The translations under genes and the position numbers were made by a program. This document shows, one piece after another, positions 1-20,400 of a DNA stretch of 64,000 bases. The notes beneath the pieces are model-generated. The model was not told the DNA's origin. It did not search any database and saw only the letters and a list, made by a program, of their open reading frames with translations. Positions within the stretch are counted from its first letter, which is position 1. Each line of letters opens with the position of its first letter. This DNA is from Steromphala cineraria. Its lineage: Eukaryota; Mollusca; Gastropoda; Trochida; Trochidae. The stretch covers positions 37,363,939 through 37,427,938 of the forward strand of contig OU744733.1 of NCBI GenBank assembly GCA_916613615.1, given 5' to 3'.

Positions 1-329
1 CAAGAACCTAATAGAACAATAGAGTGACGTCACTGGAGGTTTATAACACAGATTATAACATACCACAAAGCACCACTTCTTACCAAAACATAAAACAACG
101 TAACAGGAAATATCACGACAGCAATACTTCATCAAAGTGCTTCACATAATATCATACAACGATGTAAATTGTTTTAAGTCATAACAACATACAATAAAGT
201 ATGACATGAAAAACAACATTCATTGCACTACAGCATAAAACAAACACAAAGTGTCATACCATATATTCATACTAGACCAACAGTACATCGCAATGCAAAA
301 AAGAAAAAACAAGATGTGTTTGTGAAACA

Positions 330-562
330 CGAATGCCCCCGGATGCATCCTGCTCGCTGTGTCAAGGTCAAGGTCACAAGGTCAATTGTCATGGTGTCAT
401 CTGAAAGGTCTCATCACAAGGGATCCATATGTCAAGTATCAAAGACCTAGCTCTGACCAATCAAAAGTTATGACCAAGGTTAAAGTTTTTGTGGACAAAC
501 AGACAGACGGACAGGTGAAAAACAATATACCCCCGGAATCTCAGATTCGGAGGCATAATAAA
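330..562. repeat. dispersed repeat with GGTCAAGGTCA and GGACAG words
   Basis: The block contains caaggtcaaggtcac, a stretch of gaccaaggttaaag, and acagacagacggacag. It begins near atgcccccgg and ends near cggaggcataat. This vocabulary recurs in the repeat at 35232-35904, so I read it as a member of a related dispersed family. Boundaries are approximate. Confidence 0.45.
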
Positions 563-1122
563 AAATACCTTAACACAATAAACAATATGAGATCATATTG
601 CATTTACAATGATACACCACAATACACCATGTCATTAATAAATGTGCAAAAGTAAAAAACCACTTCACAATGCAAATCACCACAGAACAGTACAAAAAAC
701 TACAACAAAATGTCACATGTCAACTGGATAAAATACAATAAAATTATACAATACACAATTCATTAACACCACATCTTACAAAAATACCACATACAACAAA
801 GCAACACATCCCAATGAAAAGCACTTCAAAATAATTCAACAACATGATACACAACATTAGTACATACCAAAATATACAATTGAATACCACACTAATAATA
901 TCAAAATACAACAAAGTACTGAAGCATAATACACCATACCACAACACATTATACCACATGATGTCATACCATATTTTCAATTATATACCACAATTGAAAA
1001 TATTTTACCCAATAACAAAAATTTAAGCATCAAGCACTTCTGCTCAAAACACCTTAGAACAAGATAGTACACCATATTTTGTCAAACAATACTAAAAAAA
1101 GAATAAGACAATATATCAAATT

Positions 1123-1190
1123 AATGCTGAGGAATATATGGATGACAACTTCTTTGTTCATTATAAGTCATCCATATATTCCTCAGCATT
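1123..1190. repeat. perfect 24-bp inverted repeat (hairpin)
   Basis: Arms 1123-1146 and 1167-1190 are exact reverse complements, separated by 20 bases. The inner word atatggatgacaacttcttt recurs as an arm of the hairpin at 32924-33046. The two are therefore copies of one foldback family rather than chance palindromes. Confidence 0.7.
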
Positions 1191-1860
1191 ATTGTCATTC
1201 CAACTTCTTTAATGCCTCTCAAAGAAGTTAATATATCACATGGTCCACATCCTACCAAAATACAACAAACAAAAAAGCACCCCTTCACAATAAAAAGCAC
1301 TAAAGCAATACACCTCAAAACCGACACATTTTCAACATAATTTCCTAAAAAAAAATTTTTTTAAATATTGAACCACAACATAACATTGAAATAAAAAACT
1401 AAAATAAAATGGTTAAAGCACCACATCACAATGAAAGCACTTAAGCACAACACAAAACACCACATTCTGTCATACAATAATACACATCATCATATAAGGT
1501 TACAACAAACAACAATGCACGACATACAAAGTACTGTAGATGATAAATTACCACATATAAAAATGCACAGCACAAATTTCCCCACTACATTGCAAAGCAC
1601 ATTATACCACATTATGTCATACCACAGTATGGCATCAAAAACTACACATCATACCACACTCCACCATATCATTCATCAATACTTTCATTTAGAATTCAAC
1701 CAGTAATGCTAGGTCCATAAAAAAAACTTCAATTTGTTATTTGTTGACATGTTTCTTTTCAGTTCCTGAGATGTGTGATGTGTCTCTGATCAGATGATAT
1801 TCTCAAGGTATGAAACTAGAATATCCTGCATCTTGCAAAATCTTTTATAAGTACATCTAA

Positions 1861-2276
1861 GGCCCTTTTCTCATGCACGAATTTACATACATGAGTAAAT
1901 TTACACGCTATGTAATTATACATACATGTGTAATAGTAAATATACTTTCTGTTCACATGTAGTTAAGCATTATGTTGTATTTGTCAATTACATACAGCCA
2001 TGTATTATAATAAACGAAAATATATGAGTAGATTCAGTCTAGCGCCAGCTTTCATGATGTTAAGACTTCTTGGCTCCAAGAGAAGAAGAGATTTTCCCTA
2101 TATGTATATGTAAATTTACATTTACATGACCTCCTGAGGTCGTGTAAAGTTACTCCTAGTGCAATAATACTCATGTATGTAATTGCGTTCTCATGACACT
2201 TTTACATACCCCAAATACATTTACATACATACGTAAATTTACTAACATATGTAAAGGTGTGCATGAGAAAAGGGCC
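1861..2276. mobile_element. MITE, PIF/Harbinger-like (TAA target site)
   Basis: A 416 bp AT-rich non-coding element has perfect 18-bp terminal inverted repeats, GGCCCTTTTCTCATGCAC at the left and its complement at the right. It is flanked on both sides by TAA. A 3-bp TWA-type duplication and a GGCCC terminus fit the PIF/Harbinger superfamily; the assignment is by termini only. The interior is full of catacatg and gtaaatttac words. Confidence 0.7.
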
Positions 2277-2604
2277 TAATACTCTGTTGTCTGTTGAAGA
2301 CAAAAAATATAAAGTGTGATCAGCCACAGGGTCAATAATGTTATTCTTTGAAAACCTTGTCGTAAACTGGTTGACTTTTGTTTTTTGACTGGTTCCATTT
2401 TCAATAAATTTTTACACTGACATATAGTTTTTTTTCAAACATATTGCTTCCACATATATTCCTACAATTGACAATACTGTCATGGTTTTGGTAATCTTTT
2501 ATATTATCAATTCATCATTTTGACTAAAAAAAATTATTTTATTTATTTTCAGATGGACTGCTGCCTTCATGATAAATATGGAGAACTATCTTTGAAGTAC
2601 TTAA

Positions 2605-2957
2605 AGGGGCAGTAGCACGTTTTTAGGGGGAATATAAGGTGATGTCAGGAAAATGAAAATTGATGGTTGCAATTGAAAGACAATGCATTTAAACTAAATG
2701 AAGCAGTAATAATTCAAATATATGATGTAACGTTTAGCCATACCATACCTTTTTCTAACACAAACTGAATTAAAGGTGTTCAAAAAAAATGGCCGCCAAT
2801 GAATTTTATGTGAATCTCTATACTTTGTCTTCTGACTATGGATGATTGATTTGTGTTATGAGATTTTTAACGCCATTAACATAATACATATAGCATTACC
2901 GACAATTATCAGTGAAAATTAAAAATATAAAATTATCAAAAACGTGCTAATGCCCCT
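2605..2957. mobile_element. TTAA-flanked MITE, copy 1
   Basis: Terminal inverted repeats begin AGGGGCAGTAGCACG and are flanked by TTAA on both sides (2601-2604 and 2958-2961). The interior carries the shared words atgtcaggaaaatgaaaatt and aaatggccgcc. TTAA target sites suggest a piggyBac-type non-autonomous element. Clear relatives lie at 12806, 22874 and 26610. Confidence 0.75.
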
Positions 2958-4534
2958 TTAACAATTAAAAAAACTAATGCTGGTTTGCCTCACAGATCTC
3001 AGTTTACAAACATTGGTTTAAGTTAAGTTAACAACACTTCAGTCGAAACATTTTATAAAGTCATATTTCCTCCTTCATATATAACATTTGTCTACCTCTA
3101 TGCTCTATCAACATTTAGAAAAGATTTCATATTCCAATCCAAGATTAAAGGTTTTATGTATAATTTTCAAGAAAATGGCTAACAAAAGGATAATGGTTTT
3201 CTTGTAAGTCATGTCATGTTACCATGTTGGTAAGCTGAAACATTTTGTTATTTGTTTCTTTAGGAATTTATGTGTTGTCAATTGTACATATGTCAATGAA
3301 ATAGCATTTGCTGTGATACCAAATTCTCTCAGTTAAATTAAAACCTTGTCAATCAGCCATGACATGATCAAGTTTCAATGATATATTATTCAAATATTTG
3401 TTGGAATTGTTTTTAGACACTGTGGAACATTTATCTATGGAAATACAGATCTCTCACGAAAGAAAAACAACTGTTACAAAATACATTGTGTACTTTATTT
3501 ATATGATAAAAGGTTTAATTCAGCTTTTTGAATCCCTTTTCAATCACTTAAATGGCTGCACAAGCAATACCTTTTTATGACAAGGATAGTTAGGTTGAAA
3601 TATATTTTCAATAAAATTACTGTAATTTGAACAAATATCACATCCAAGTATGTGCTGTGACTTCATAGATTCATAGTACTCAAAGATTTCATATAAAATG
3701 TATCCCTAATGATCTGTTCCTTGATATTTTACAAATCAAACATGAAAGTAGAAGAATGTAGTGTTCATTTGAAAATGTATTTAACTTAATGAATGCAAGT
3801 TTTGTAACTTGTATTTACCTTCCTGTCTCTGAATATGTATGCATGCCATTGAATTAAAAAGTGTTCTATGAGTCATTCTGATTTTAACAGAGGTATTTTC
3901 AAATGAGGATAAAGCAGCCTTTTTAGTAGGAGTATGTTGTACTGTGTAAATAATTTTGTATCCTTTTGATCCTTGTGGATTTTTATTTAAGTTGCAGAAT
4001 CCATGCCATGTTTGGTAACACTATTAAAAAAATATGTGTACCTACCTGAAATAAATAGGGTTGAAATGGCTGCCAAAAGTTTTTGCATTATACTTTATTA
4101 TTTCTTCTATGACTATACATGTAGAAAATTGGGTTGTGTTTGGATGTTTAACCCACTGATGATAATAGTTTTAGTATTATCTCATTTTTATTGGGAAAAT
4201 ATGAAACAGAACTTTAAAAAAAAATTCAAGTTCCTCTTTATGTCTTTAGAGAGAAAAGGTTTAAAGCTAAAGATACTCCTCAATCCTTATGACTTTGGTC
4301 TCCTTTCTAAAGCACTCCGGTAAGTACAAATCACCAAGCTTTTATTGGTTGTAATGTGAATGAACTGAACTGAAAATATACTTTACATGAAAGTAACAAT
4401 ATTCGTATCCACACTAGAGAATATAAACTTTTGACACATTTTTCAAACCAAAATGTAAATCAGAATTGAGGTTTCGTTTATGACATTGATATTAAGTGAG
4501 ATTTTTTAAAGAAATGGGTTTTTTTTTTCATTTT

Positions 4535-4602
4535 AAGATAAGATAAGATAATACTTTATTATCCTCGAGGGAAATTTGAGATACATTCATAAGAGCATAG
4601 GA
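4535..4602 (-). repeat. retroposon 3' tail (LINE/SINE-like)
   Basis: Three aagat repeats run into aatactttattatcctcgag. On the minus strand this reads as a retroposon 3' end followed by a short (ATCTT)n tail. Tails of this style terminate CR1/RTE LINEs and their SINEs. The body beyond the tail is not recognisable. Confidence 0.4.
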
Positions 4603-5449
4603 CTATTAACAAGCATAATGGTAAAACTATAGAATGTTTTGAAAAACAACAAAAATGTAATGATATTCTGAGATAAGATAAGTAACAACAGTAGTGATTA
4701 TAAGCACACATTTAAAAGAGCCTTAAAAGCCTTAAAATATAGTGACACTTTACCTATTACTTGGGGGGAAAGTGTAAAAGAAAAACACATAAACACAAAG
4801 AATCCCACATTGTTTATATAGTATTTTTAAACAACACAATTTGTACATGATCTACAGTATGCAGTTTAAGAGTGACCCAAATCTCCGAGTTACAGAGAAG
4901 CTTTGAGTAAAGTGTCACACCTTGACGATACATTTACCTCTTCAACTTCAGGTTTACCTATCTCAGGTGTGTGTTACCTTGACGAGCAGCATGTTTGCTT
5001 AGTCACAGGTAAAATATACATGTCACCCCAATGTCGTCATCCTAAACCTTTACTCTGTACGTGTTAAATGTAAAAGTTCAACTCAATAATATATCACAGG
5101 TAATTTGTAAAGGTATGCCACGTGTGTCCATATACGGAAGATATTTCTCAATAAGTCCTTCGTATCCACAAAATATGCGGTAAGGCCAAATAAGTTTTCA
5201 AAATATGATGGTAACTTCTTCAAATTAAGTTTGCATAAGCTAGCAGGAAGGCGGCCAATTATATGTCAAAGTGTGATGAACATATATTAGCGCTTATTAT
5301 TTCCAGTAAACTGAAGTGTAGGCAAAGAAGAGTTGATTGAAATACCTCTTCGTAGTCTGTTCTGAATCTTTATAAAAGAAAAGAAAGGCATATTGAAGAT
5401 ATTCACCTTGATTAAATCATCTCGTCTCAAGTAGTTACTCTCAAATTTT

Positions 5450-5552
5450 ATGCTCGCAGGTTTCACCGCAATACATAACCACAATGGTGTTGCGGGCTGT
5501 CTCACTGCAATAATTCTAGCAGCCGCAATATAAGTGAAATACTCTTGAAAGC
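5450..5552 (-). repeat. dispersed repeat shared with 25569-25674
   Basis: The segment matches the reverse complement of 25569-25674 nearly throughout, including tgctcgcaggtttcaccgca, acaatggtgttgcggg and gaaatactcttgaaagc. It is non-coding. Its family is not recognised. Confidence 0.65.
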
Positions 5553-8120
5553 GACCTTAAACCCCAGATCCCCTCACCTCACCTCAAAATTTTAGTTAAT
5601 CTTATTTAAACTTACATATATATATTTAAGCACATTTATTTCTAAACAATTGCATGGAAGCGCTTATACGTTTTCAAGGCTGTGAAACAGTCTAGCTGTG
5701 TCTCGTTTAGACTCGAGCATCTTTTAAAAAGCTCCTCCCAAGATGCAATGCATGATCTAAGTAACGAAACTCCCTAAGCAAATATGTGGACGCTGGTTCG
5801 AATGCTGATCCTCGCCTGGTTTGACCAGGGGTTACCTGTCTGACTCAGGTGTGCGGAACCCTGGTAATTACCAAGGTGATATTTGTGAAGCAAATAGTGA
5901 AAAAGAAGTTTGAAGATCGAAAATAGACGTGTGTGTTTACAGTAATCGAAACGTCTAGTTTGCACTTAAATAAACCACTAATGCACAGTTAGTGTCAAGT
6001 CGACATTTGTGCAGTACAAAGCATGTTTCGCTTCAATGATTGTAATGACGTTGTTTGGTATTGTCTTGTCTCTGAAATGAGAATCAAGGGGAAAATACAA
6101 GACATGAAAATTCTTTAGTCAAATCAAATATTTCTGTGTCGGGGGAAATGAATACACTGACGTTCACAGTATACGTTTTATCCTGAGCCAAGATGTTATT
6201 GCATTTAAAATAGTTTTACCACTGATTCGCATTTTTTGCTGAGTTGACATTTACTGCATCGCGTATCGATTCAAACTTCTATTTATATATTATTGCTTGA
6301 CGCTTTATTGTTTTTTTTCTGAAATTGAAATTCTTGAACTACACTTATCCCCAGTTATTGATTGATGACGTTTAAATTCATAATTCAAATAAAATCGATT
6401 ATCTTACCCTTTTGTGTTACTAACTACTAGTACGAATATAGTGTCGAGTCGATTTTTGTGTACTCAGCACGTATCGGTTCAATTATTTTATTGACAAATA
6501 ATTGATTGAAGTCATATGGTATTAATTTGTCCCTCAAAAGAAACTTCAAGGTAGCATTTCATTTCATGATCATTCTAAATCAAATTAAAACGTCGATTTT
6601 GCATCTACATATACCACTCTTGCACATATTGTGTCGAGTAGACAGTTGTTTGATATTCTTTCGTCTCTAAAATGAAAATTCAATGTAAGATTTCCATACA
6701 AGTTTTCCTAAAATGTAAATGCTCACCAGACACCTATAAATATTATATCGAACTTACATATCTTCATAAAGTGGTGATTTAGTTTCTACGAATTCTACGA
6801 CTGACTGACAAATATGGATATTCAAAGTAAAGTTCTTATAAAAATCACTCAAAACACATACGAAATGGGAATCATTATTAAAAGCGACAAATTTTACATA
6901 AAGTTTGGTGGAATAGGATATAATTTGGTTAAAAATGCCTTATTTGAGTTTTGAAAATTTCAACAGTTAATAAACATTCCCAACTCCAACATGGTCGCAA
7001 CCAAGGTAACCAGAGTAGGCCTCTTCAGTTAAAATAAATTTTGCCCCACGCTAAATATAAGTCATAACGCCATTACAACAATCGGGAAACCAGGGGCGTC
7101 TTCTTTTTCACATAATAACTTCACTCTGGACTTCAAACATCTGATAATCAGTCCACTTTGGAATCTTGCCATCGACAGGTAAACTTCCATATACATGTAG
7201 TCTGGCTGCTGCTGTGCAAAGGTGTCTGTTTATGTTCTTATTAACCGAAATTCATGTACAAAAGTAGTAAACGTCGCCTCCCCTATAGATAACCATTAGA
7301 TGTTGGACCTTATTGTGATCTATAGTGAAAATACTATGTCGATTTAGAAGGTAAATATGGAGTAAAACATGTTTTATAACAAGATTTGAGTGTCAGAATT
7401 CGGATAAGAGGGAGTTTTTCATGTGGTTTATTAGGGACCACCCAAATAAGTCTGTTAAGAGGAAATGTAATAAGCATGTTAGTTAGGATGAAGTTCACGG
7501 ATGTATAAACAAAAATAAGAAACAAAAACGATGTTTATTTCCTTAACATTATGAAGCCGAAACAGAAGAACACTGAATAAGTGTGATCATTGTTTAGGTA
7601 ACGATAAAAATTATGGTTACACCTGTTAAAACTTAAAGTGACCAGTGAATGATATCAACACGTCAGATGTGTCAAAACGAAAACTAACCAGTGAATGACA
7701 TCAAAACGTCACTCTTAGGCAATTTATTTATATGAAGATGGTGCTAAATTTGGCAAAATGATTTAATATTCTTCTTTAACACCAGAATAGTCTTGGATAA
7801 AATTGAGCCAAGGAAATACAATTTCTCAAATAGCGTATGGAAAACTGTTACACTGTTATGCTAACCCAAAGAATGCAGTTTCCATATCATTTTCCCATTG
7901 AATACTTCCAAGCCCAAAACAGTCTTTAGGTAAGTAAGTCTGGATTTGAGTACCATTTCTCTGATCCATGCTTCATTTCTGTATTAGATGAAATATTGAA
8001 TTTTTAAGAAAGAAATGTAAGTGGCGTGAGTGTAAGGCTAAAGTGATTCTTTAACCATCTAGTAAGTGAGACATGACAGTGGACTTTTCTTACCTAAACC
8101 TGATTCTTACTTCATCTGTC

Positions 8121-8780
8121 CGGCCCGATGGGCTTATGGCATGGCATGGTGTCTGGTATCCGTCCGTAATCTATGTGCATTTTCGTCTTCTACTCAAGAA
8201 ACAAAAGGCCTAGAATGCTGAAACTTTGTGTACAGATTCCTTGACAATTGAGGATTAATAGTGTATAGCTTTGGTGGCCCTGTGACCCCTAATAAGGGCC
8301 ACAGGGGCCACGCCCTTAAACCTATGTTCATCTTCTTCTCGAGAAGCAAACGGCCCAGATAGCTGAAACCATGTGTACAGACTCCTTGACTAGTGAGGAT
8401 TATAAACTGTAGCTTTGGTGGCCCTGTGGCCTCTAACAAGGGCCACAGGGGCCACGCCCTTAAACCTATTATCATCTTCTTCTCTAGAAGCATAAGGCCT
8501 AGAAAGCTGAAACCTTGTGTACAGACTCCTTGACTAGTGAGGGTTATAATTTATAGCTTTGGTGGCCCTGTGGCCACTAACAAAGGCCACATCCTTATAA
8601 CCTAATTTCATCTTTTTCTCCAAAAGCATCAGGCCTAGAAAGCTGAAACTTTGTGTTAAGTTAGATAAGGAGGATTCCAAATTGAACATTTGGTGATCCT
8701 TTGGCCCCAAGAAAGGAGGAACCACATTTTCCACACCCTAAAACAAAATTAATATGATGAGCTACAGAGCCATTGGCTCT
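8121..8780 (-). repeat. GAGCCATTGGCTC repeat element with internal tandem units, copy 1
   Basis: On the minus strand the element starts with the palindrome GAGCCATTGGCTC and the word TAGCTCATCA. It contains about three to four tandem units of roughly 145 bp carrying ggccacaggggccac and aagctgaaac. It ends at ccatgccataagcccatcgg. Copies in the opposite orientation lie at 19914 and 29184. Confidence 0.65.
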
Positions 8781-9120
8781 ATATATTAAAATAATTATTT
8801 GTTCAGAGACTAGACTAGTCTATGTTGTTATTCGCGTTTACGAAACTCAAAAAGAAGAACCATTCCATTCCCCAGTCCTCATATTCAGAGAGTCTTTAAA
8901 CCGGTATCGAGAAAAGCCACATATATCAAAGAGAACATTAATTATTATTTATTTGAAGAATGTTTTTCAAAACTGGGTCTTTGTTGGTATTCATTTGCAA
9001 AAGACTAAAGAGGGGCTACAATCCATCCCAGTCGTCGTGTTCAGCGAAACGTGACAGTGGACCTTTAAAAGCGAGCCAGGCGTGGCGCTGAGGTCTACTG
9101 TCTGACAGTCGGCGATCCGC

Positions 9121-9128
9121 TATATAAA
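9121..9128 (+). promoter_or_regulatory. TATA box of the alpha-tubulin gene
   Basis: TATATAAA lies about 125 bp upstream of the tubulin ATG and is followed by a pyrimidine-rich leader (tcatctcctctctctc). Initiation near 9150 would give a 5' UTR of about 100 nt. The start site itself is inferred. Confidence 0.6.
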
Positions 9129-9250
9129 TACTGGCTCTCCCGCCATACTCATTCATCTCCTCTCTCTCATACCAGCGCCATCAGAGCTGCGTGAGTGAAA
9201 GAGTTCTTACTTCTTTGAGTTGCCACGTCAACAACCTGTTCTAAAACAAA

Positions 9251-16966
<7,716 letters not shown>

Positions 16967-17090
16967 ATTTATTTCTGAAGACAACGTATCTGAATACGTC
17001 AAGATGCTAATCTGATATCAAACCTGAGACAATTATCAACTCATACATCTTCTTCTTTACTGACTATCACCTTAATGGTAACAGTTCTTG

Positions 17091-17096
17091 ATTAAA
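17091..17096 (+). other. polyadenylation signal of alpha-tubulin
   Basis: ATTAAA, the common variant signal, lies 125 bp after the tubulin stop codon and is followed by a T-rich stretch (gtttttgttttc). No AATAAA lies closer. Confidence 0.5.
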
Positions 17097-17422
17097 GATG
17101 AAAGTTGTCGATGTATACATCAGTTTTTGTTTTCTTTGATGCTATGACTTAACTGCTGTTGTAATTGATGACATTCCTTAAACTCTGAGGACCTTGAGAA
17201 AACATTCCGATAAAATGTTTAAATTTGAATTGATTAATTCAAATACAACATGGACATATTTTGCAACCTCGAATGCTGCATTATTTTCCCTTTAACGTCA
17301 ATATATGCGAAACTAATGACACCAAAAAAAGAATATCGAATCATTTATTACATAAGGGAAACGGTCAAGTAAGAAAATGGTGATTATAAACAAGGTCCAT
17401 GCAAATGATTGCCGACCAGAGT

Positions 17423-20400
17423 TCACCCCACTATGGCAGTATTGCTGAAAAAAGGAAAGGAAATAAGCTATGAAATAACTTTGTGCACACGAAGAGAAAG
17501 CACACTATAATACACATGATTTTGTTTTGTACCAACAGTAGGTAGGTAGGAGGAATTAAGGGCGAAGTTGTAGCAAAATATGAACTACATGCGCCAGGTA
17601 CGAGTGATTATTTATAAGTAATAAAACATGTAAATGTCAAAAGGAATATAAGATACTATACAAATCATATTTGTCAGTGTTCTTACGAAAATTTAAAACT
17701 GATCGTTGGACTTAGCCAAATAAAAAAAATTCACATTAATACATTTTCACATAGGATAGATTTTAGTGAGCGGGACCAACAGATTGTCGTTCCAGCCAAG
17801 ATTTGACAGACGATTTTGTTATACTAACAAACGTATCTAACATTATAAAGGAAGTCAAACACCTCTGATACGTGGGGGTTGTACATATGCATTGTGCGAA
17901 ATTTGAATGCAGTGAGAAGGTAAAAAAGCCTAAGATACATGTACATATAGAAATTACCTTAATTAATCAATATGATAGCATTTGTCTGAAGGTAGGAGAT
18001 ACTTTTATTACCTCTTCTCGCAGATGAATCGTCTCTTTTCTGTGCACCCATTGTCATCCCATTGCCAGAAACCGTCATTGTTCCAGAACTGAAGACAATT
18101 TTGGATGCCGCCACCATCAGGATAACTTGGCTCCCAATCTGTGTAAGTCAAAGGACGATGCGAGGCTACCCAGATGAAGTCTCCTTCGTTGACTATGTCA
18201 TTGGCTCCGAGCCACACCGACGTATGATCTAAATAGATAAAGAAAATGTGGATAACATGTTTCTATCAAGTCAGACCAATTTGTTTTTCCAAAACACCAA
18301 TGACGTCTATATAAAAACATACCAAGTCAAAGTATTTGTTTTTCAATACTGACAATCTATTTTAACGATTCATGTATTATGCAAATGCTTTAACTTTAGA
18401 GCTGAGTGATCAAGACCTATACTTTAGGACACTTGGTTGGTCGTCAATTGAATACGTTTGCTTAGGGATCTGTCTCATTGAATGTGGGCTCCACAAACTA
18501 TTTTGCTGAAAAATTGGTGCAATACTTCGACGTTAGAGACTTACAGACGGAAAAGAGTCAGTATGCTATGATCTGTATGATATATAGAACGAAAGATCAA
18601 GTTGAGAGAAGGTCCTGTCATTCAACTATAAAGACACTTTTCATACTCCTGTTAAAATTAAATTCATAATTTAAAGGCCTGCATGGATGCATTTACAACT
18701 TGTATATTAGATGCCCCGCCACTCGAATACATGTGTCAACTTTATAATAATAATAATAACTCTTTATTGTCCTCAGAACAAGTAAACATGTCGGAAATTG
18801 TATTTGTGCCTCAGCACCCGACAGCCAAGGTCCAGCGCCAATTAATGCGTTATTCTGCCTTTAAAATGCTGAGTGTCAAGCAAGATAACAACAACTACCA
18901 ACTTTTAACGTCATTTGGTATGACGCGACCGGGAATCGAACCCCGGTCTTCCGGGCGACGAACGGACACTCTACCACTCTTTGACCATGACACTCGACGA
19001 ATAAAACTGGTATTTGGAAAACTACATTACGTTTTCTATTTATTATATGATTTTTAATTAAATATGTAATTACATGTGTAAGATGACTTTAAAAGTGGAA
19101 AGTTACCACCATTTGTTCACATAGCTGAAAGTGGTTCCGGAGTCTGACCAGTGACTAAATAATAGAACCGTTGCCTGATAGACAGTTATTTCATTGATAA
19201 AACCAAGTATTGAATCGCTAATCATATCATTAAAGGTGTTATGTCATCAGAAACGATTGATCAAGCGACGTCACGGTATGGTTTTCGATACAGGCACCCA
19301 ATCGTCCGGCGGCAGTAGCACGAAGCGATGTTTCTAAAAGGCTTTTTAAAATTTTGAGTCATTGTTATCCTAAATGAATTTCGAAAGTTACCAAAGGTAA
19401 TTTAGGTAGTTTAAGTAGATGATAGGGACATTACTCGTGACTCTCGATGATGACATTTTGTCTCTGTATAGACTTATAATCCTGTGAATTTGAACTTAAC
19501 TACAGATTATGAGTCTATTGCATTTTGCAATTAACCCAAATTGATATTAAAACCATATTTGTCTTTCTTCCTACTTTACATATAGGATGATGGTGTTATA
19601 TATGTAGATGTTTTATGCATTTCGACTTCCCCGTTATTCATACAATGTACTGTAATAACACAGCCCGTAAATAATAAGCTTTCAACGTATATGAATTTAC
19701 CACGGTACATTTCACAGCCACTTGACTCAAAAGGAAAAAATAGATTAGTCCTTACCATTGGTGTTTCTTATCAGATTCTTCACGAAGTTATTCTCCGTAG
19801 AAGTTTCAATCGTTACGAGATTGGCGTCGTCCAGAGTGCACATGACCTTGAATACGTAGATAATATTAACATAAAGACCGATCTCTTGTATGATACAAAA
19901 AAAAGAGCCATTGGCTCTGTAGCTCATCAGGCTGTATATTTGATTTTGCTTTAGGGTGTGGCCAATGTGTTTCCCCCCTTAGTAGGGGCTACAGGGTCAC
20001 AAAATCTACAATTATTTATCTTCACCAGTCAAGAAGTCTGTACACTATGTAAGCTTTCTAGGCCTTATGCTTCTGGAGAAGAAGATGAAAATAGGTTTTA
20101 AGGGCTTGGCCCATGTGGCCCTTATTAGGGGCCACAGGGCAACCAAAGCTACAATTCATAATCCTCACTATTCAAGGAGTCTGAGCACAAAGTTTCAACT
20201 TTCTAGGCCTTATGGTTCTGGAGAAGAAGATGAAAATAGGTTTTAGGGGCCACAGGGCCACCAAAGCTATAAATCATAAACCTCACTAGTCAAAGAGTAT
20301 ATTCACAAGGTTTCAGCTTTCTGGGCCTATTGCTCTAGAGAAGGAGATGAAAATAGATTTTAAGAGTGTGGTCCCTCTGGCCCTTAATAAGGGTCAAAGG

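Larger units (their letters stand above)
1..1710. repeat. A/C-rich, G-poor low-complexity tract
   Basis: The plus strand is strikingly rich in A and C and poor in G, with endlessly varied short words such as taccaca, aatacacca and catacca. It looks like a degenerate mini- or microsatellite. Open frames here are short, lack any domain and use this biased composition in either direction, so I call no gene. A dispersed repeat (about 330-562) and a hairpin (1123-1190) are embedded in it. Confidence 0.55.
2962..8120. other. no supportable gene
   Basis: I see no conserved protein segment in this 5.2 kb AT-rich stretch on either strand. The 106-codon frame at 4003-4323 is lysine- and phenylalanine-rich without a recognisable domain. 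A retroposon tail (4535-4602) and a dispersed repeat (5450-5552) are listed separately. A weak RFX X-box-like site lies at 6997-7010 (GCAACCAAGGTAAC). Confidence 0.5.

Noticed and set aside
1762..2601. Two possible small exons (ttttcag acceptors at about 1762 and 2552)
   Set aside because: Reading frames are short, there is no family match, and the second runs straight into a MITE. They could belong to the 3' end of an unseen gene, but the evidence is too thin.
4003..4323. 106-codon plus-strand frame
   Set aside because: Composition follows the AT-rich background, and no domain or splice context supports it.
18921..18992. Functional tRNA gene
   Set aside because: The B box is good, but the A box and acceptor stem are poor and a SINE body with an ATT tail follows.
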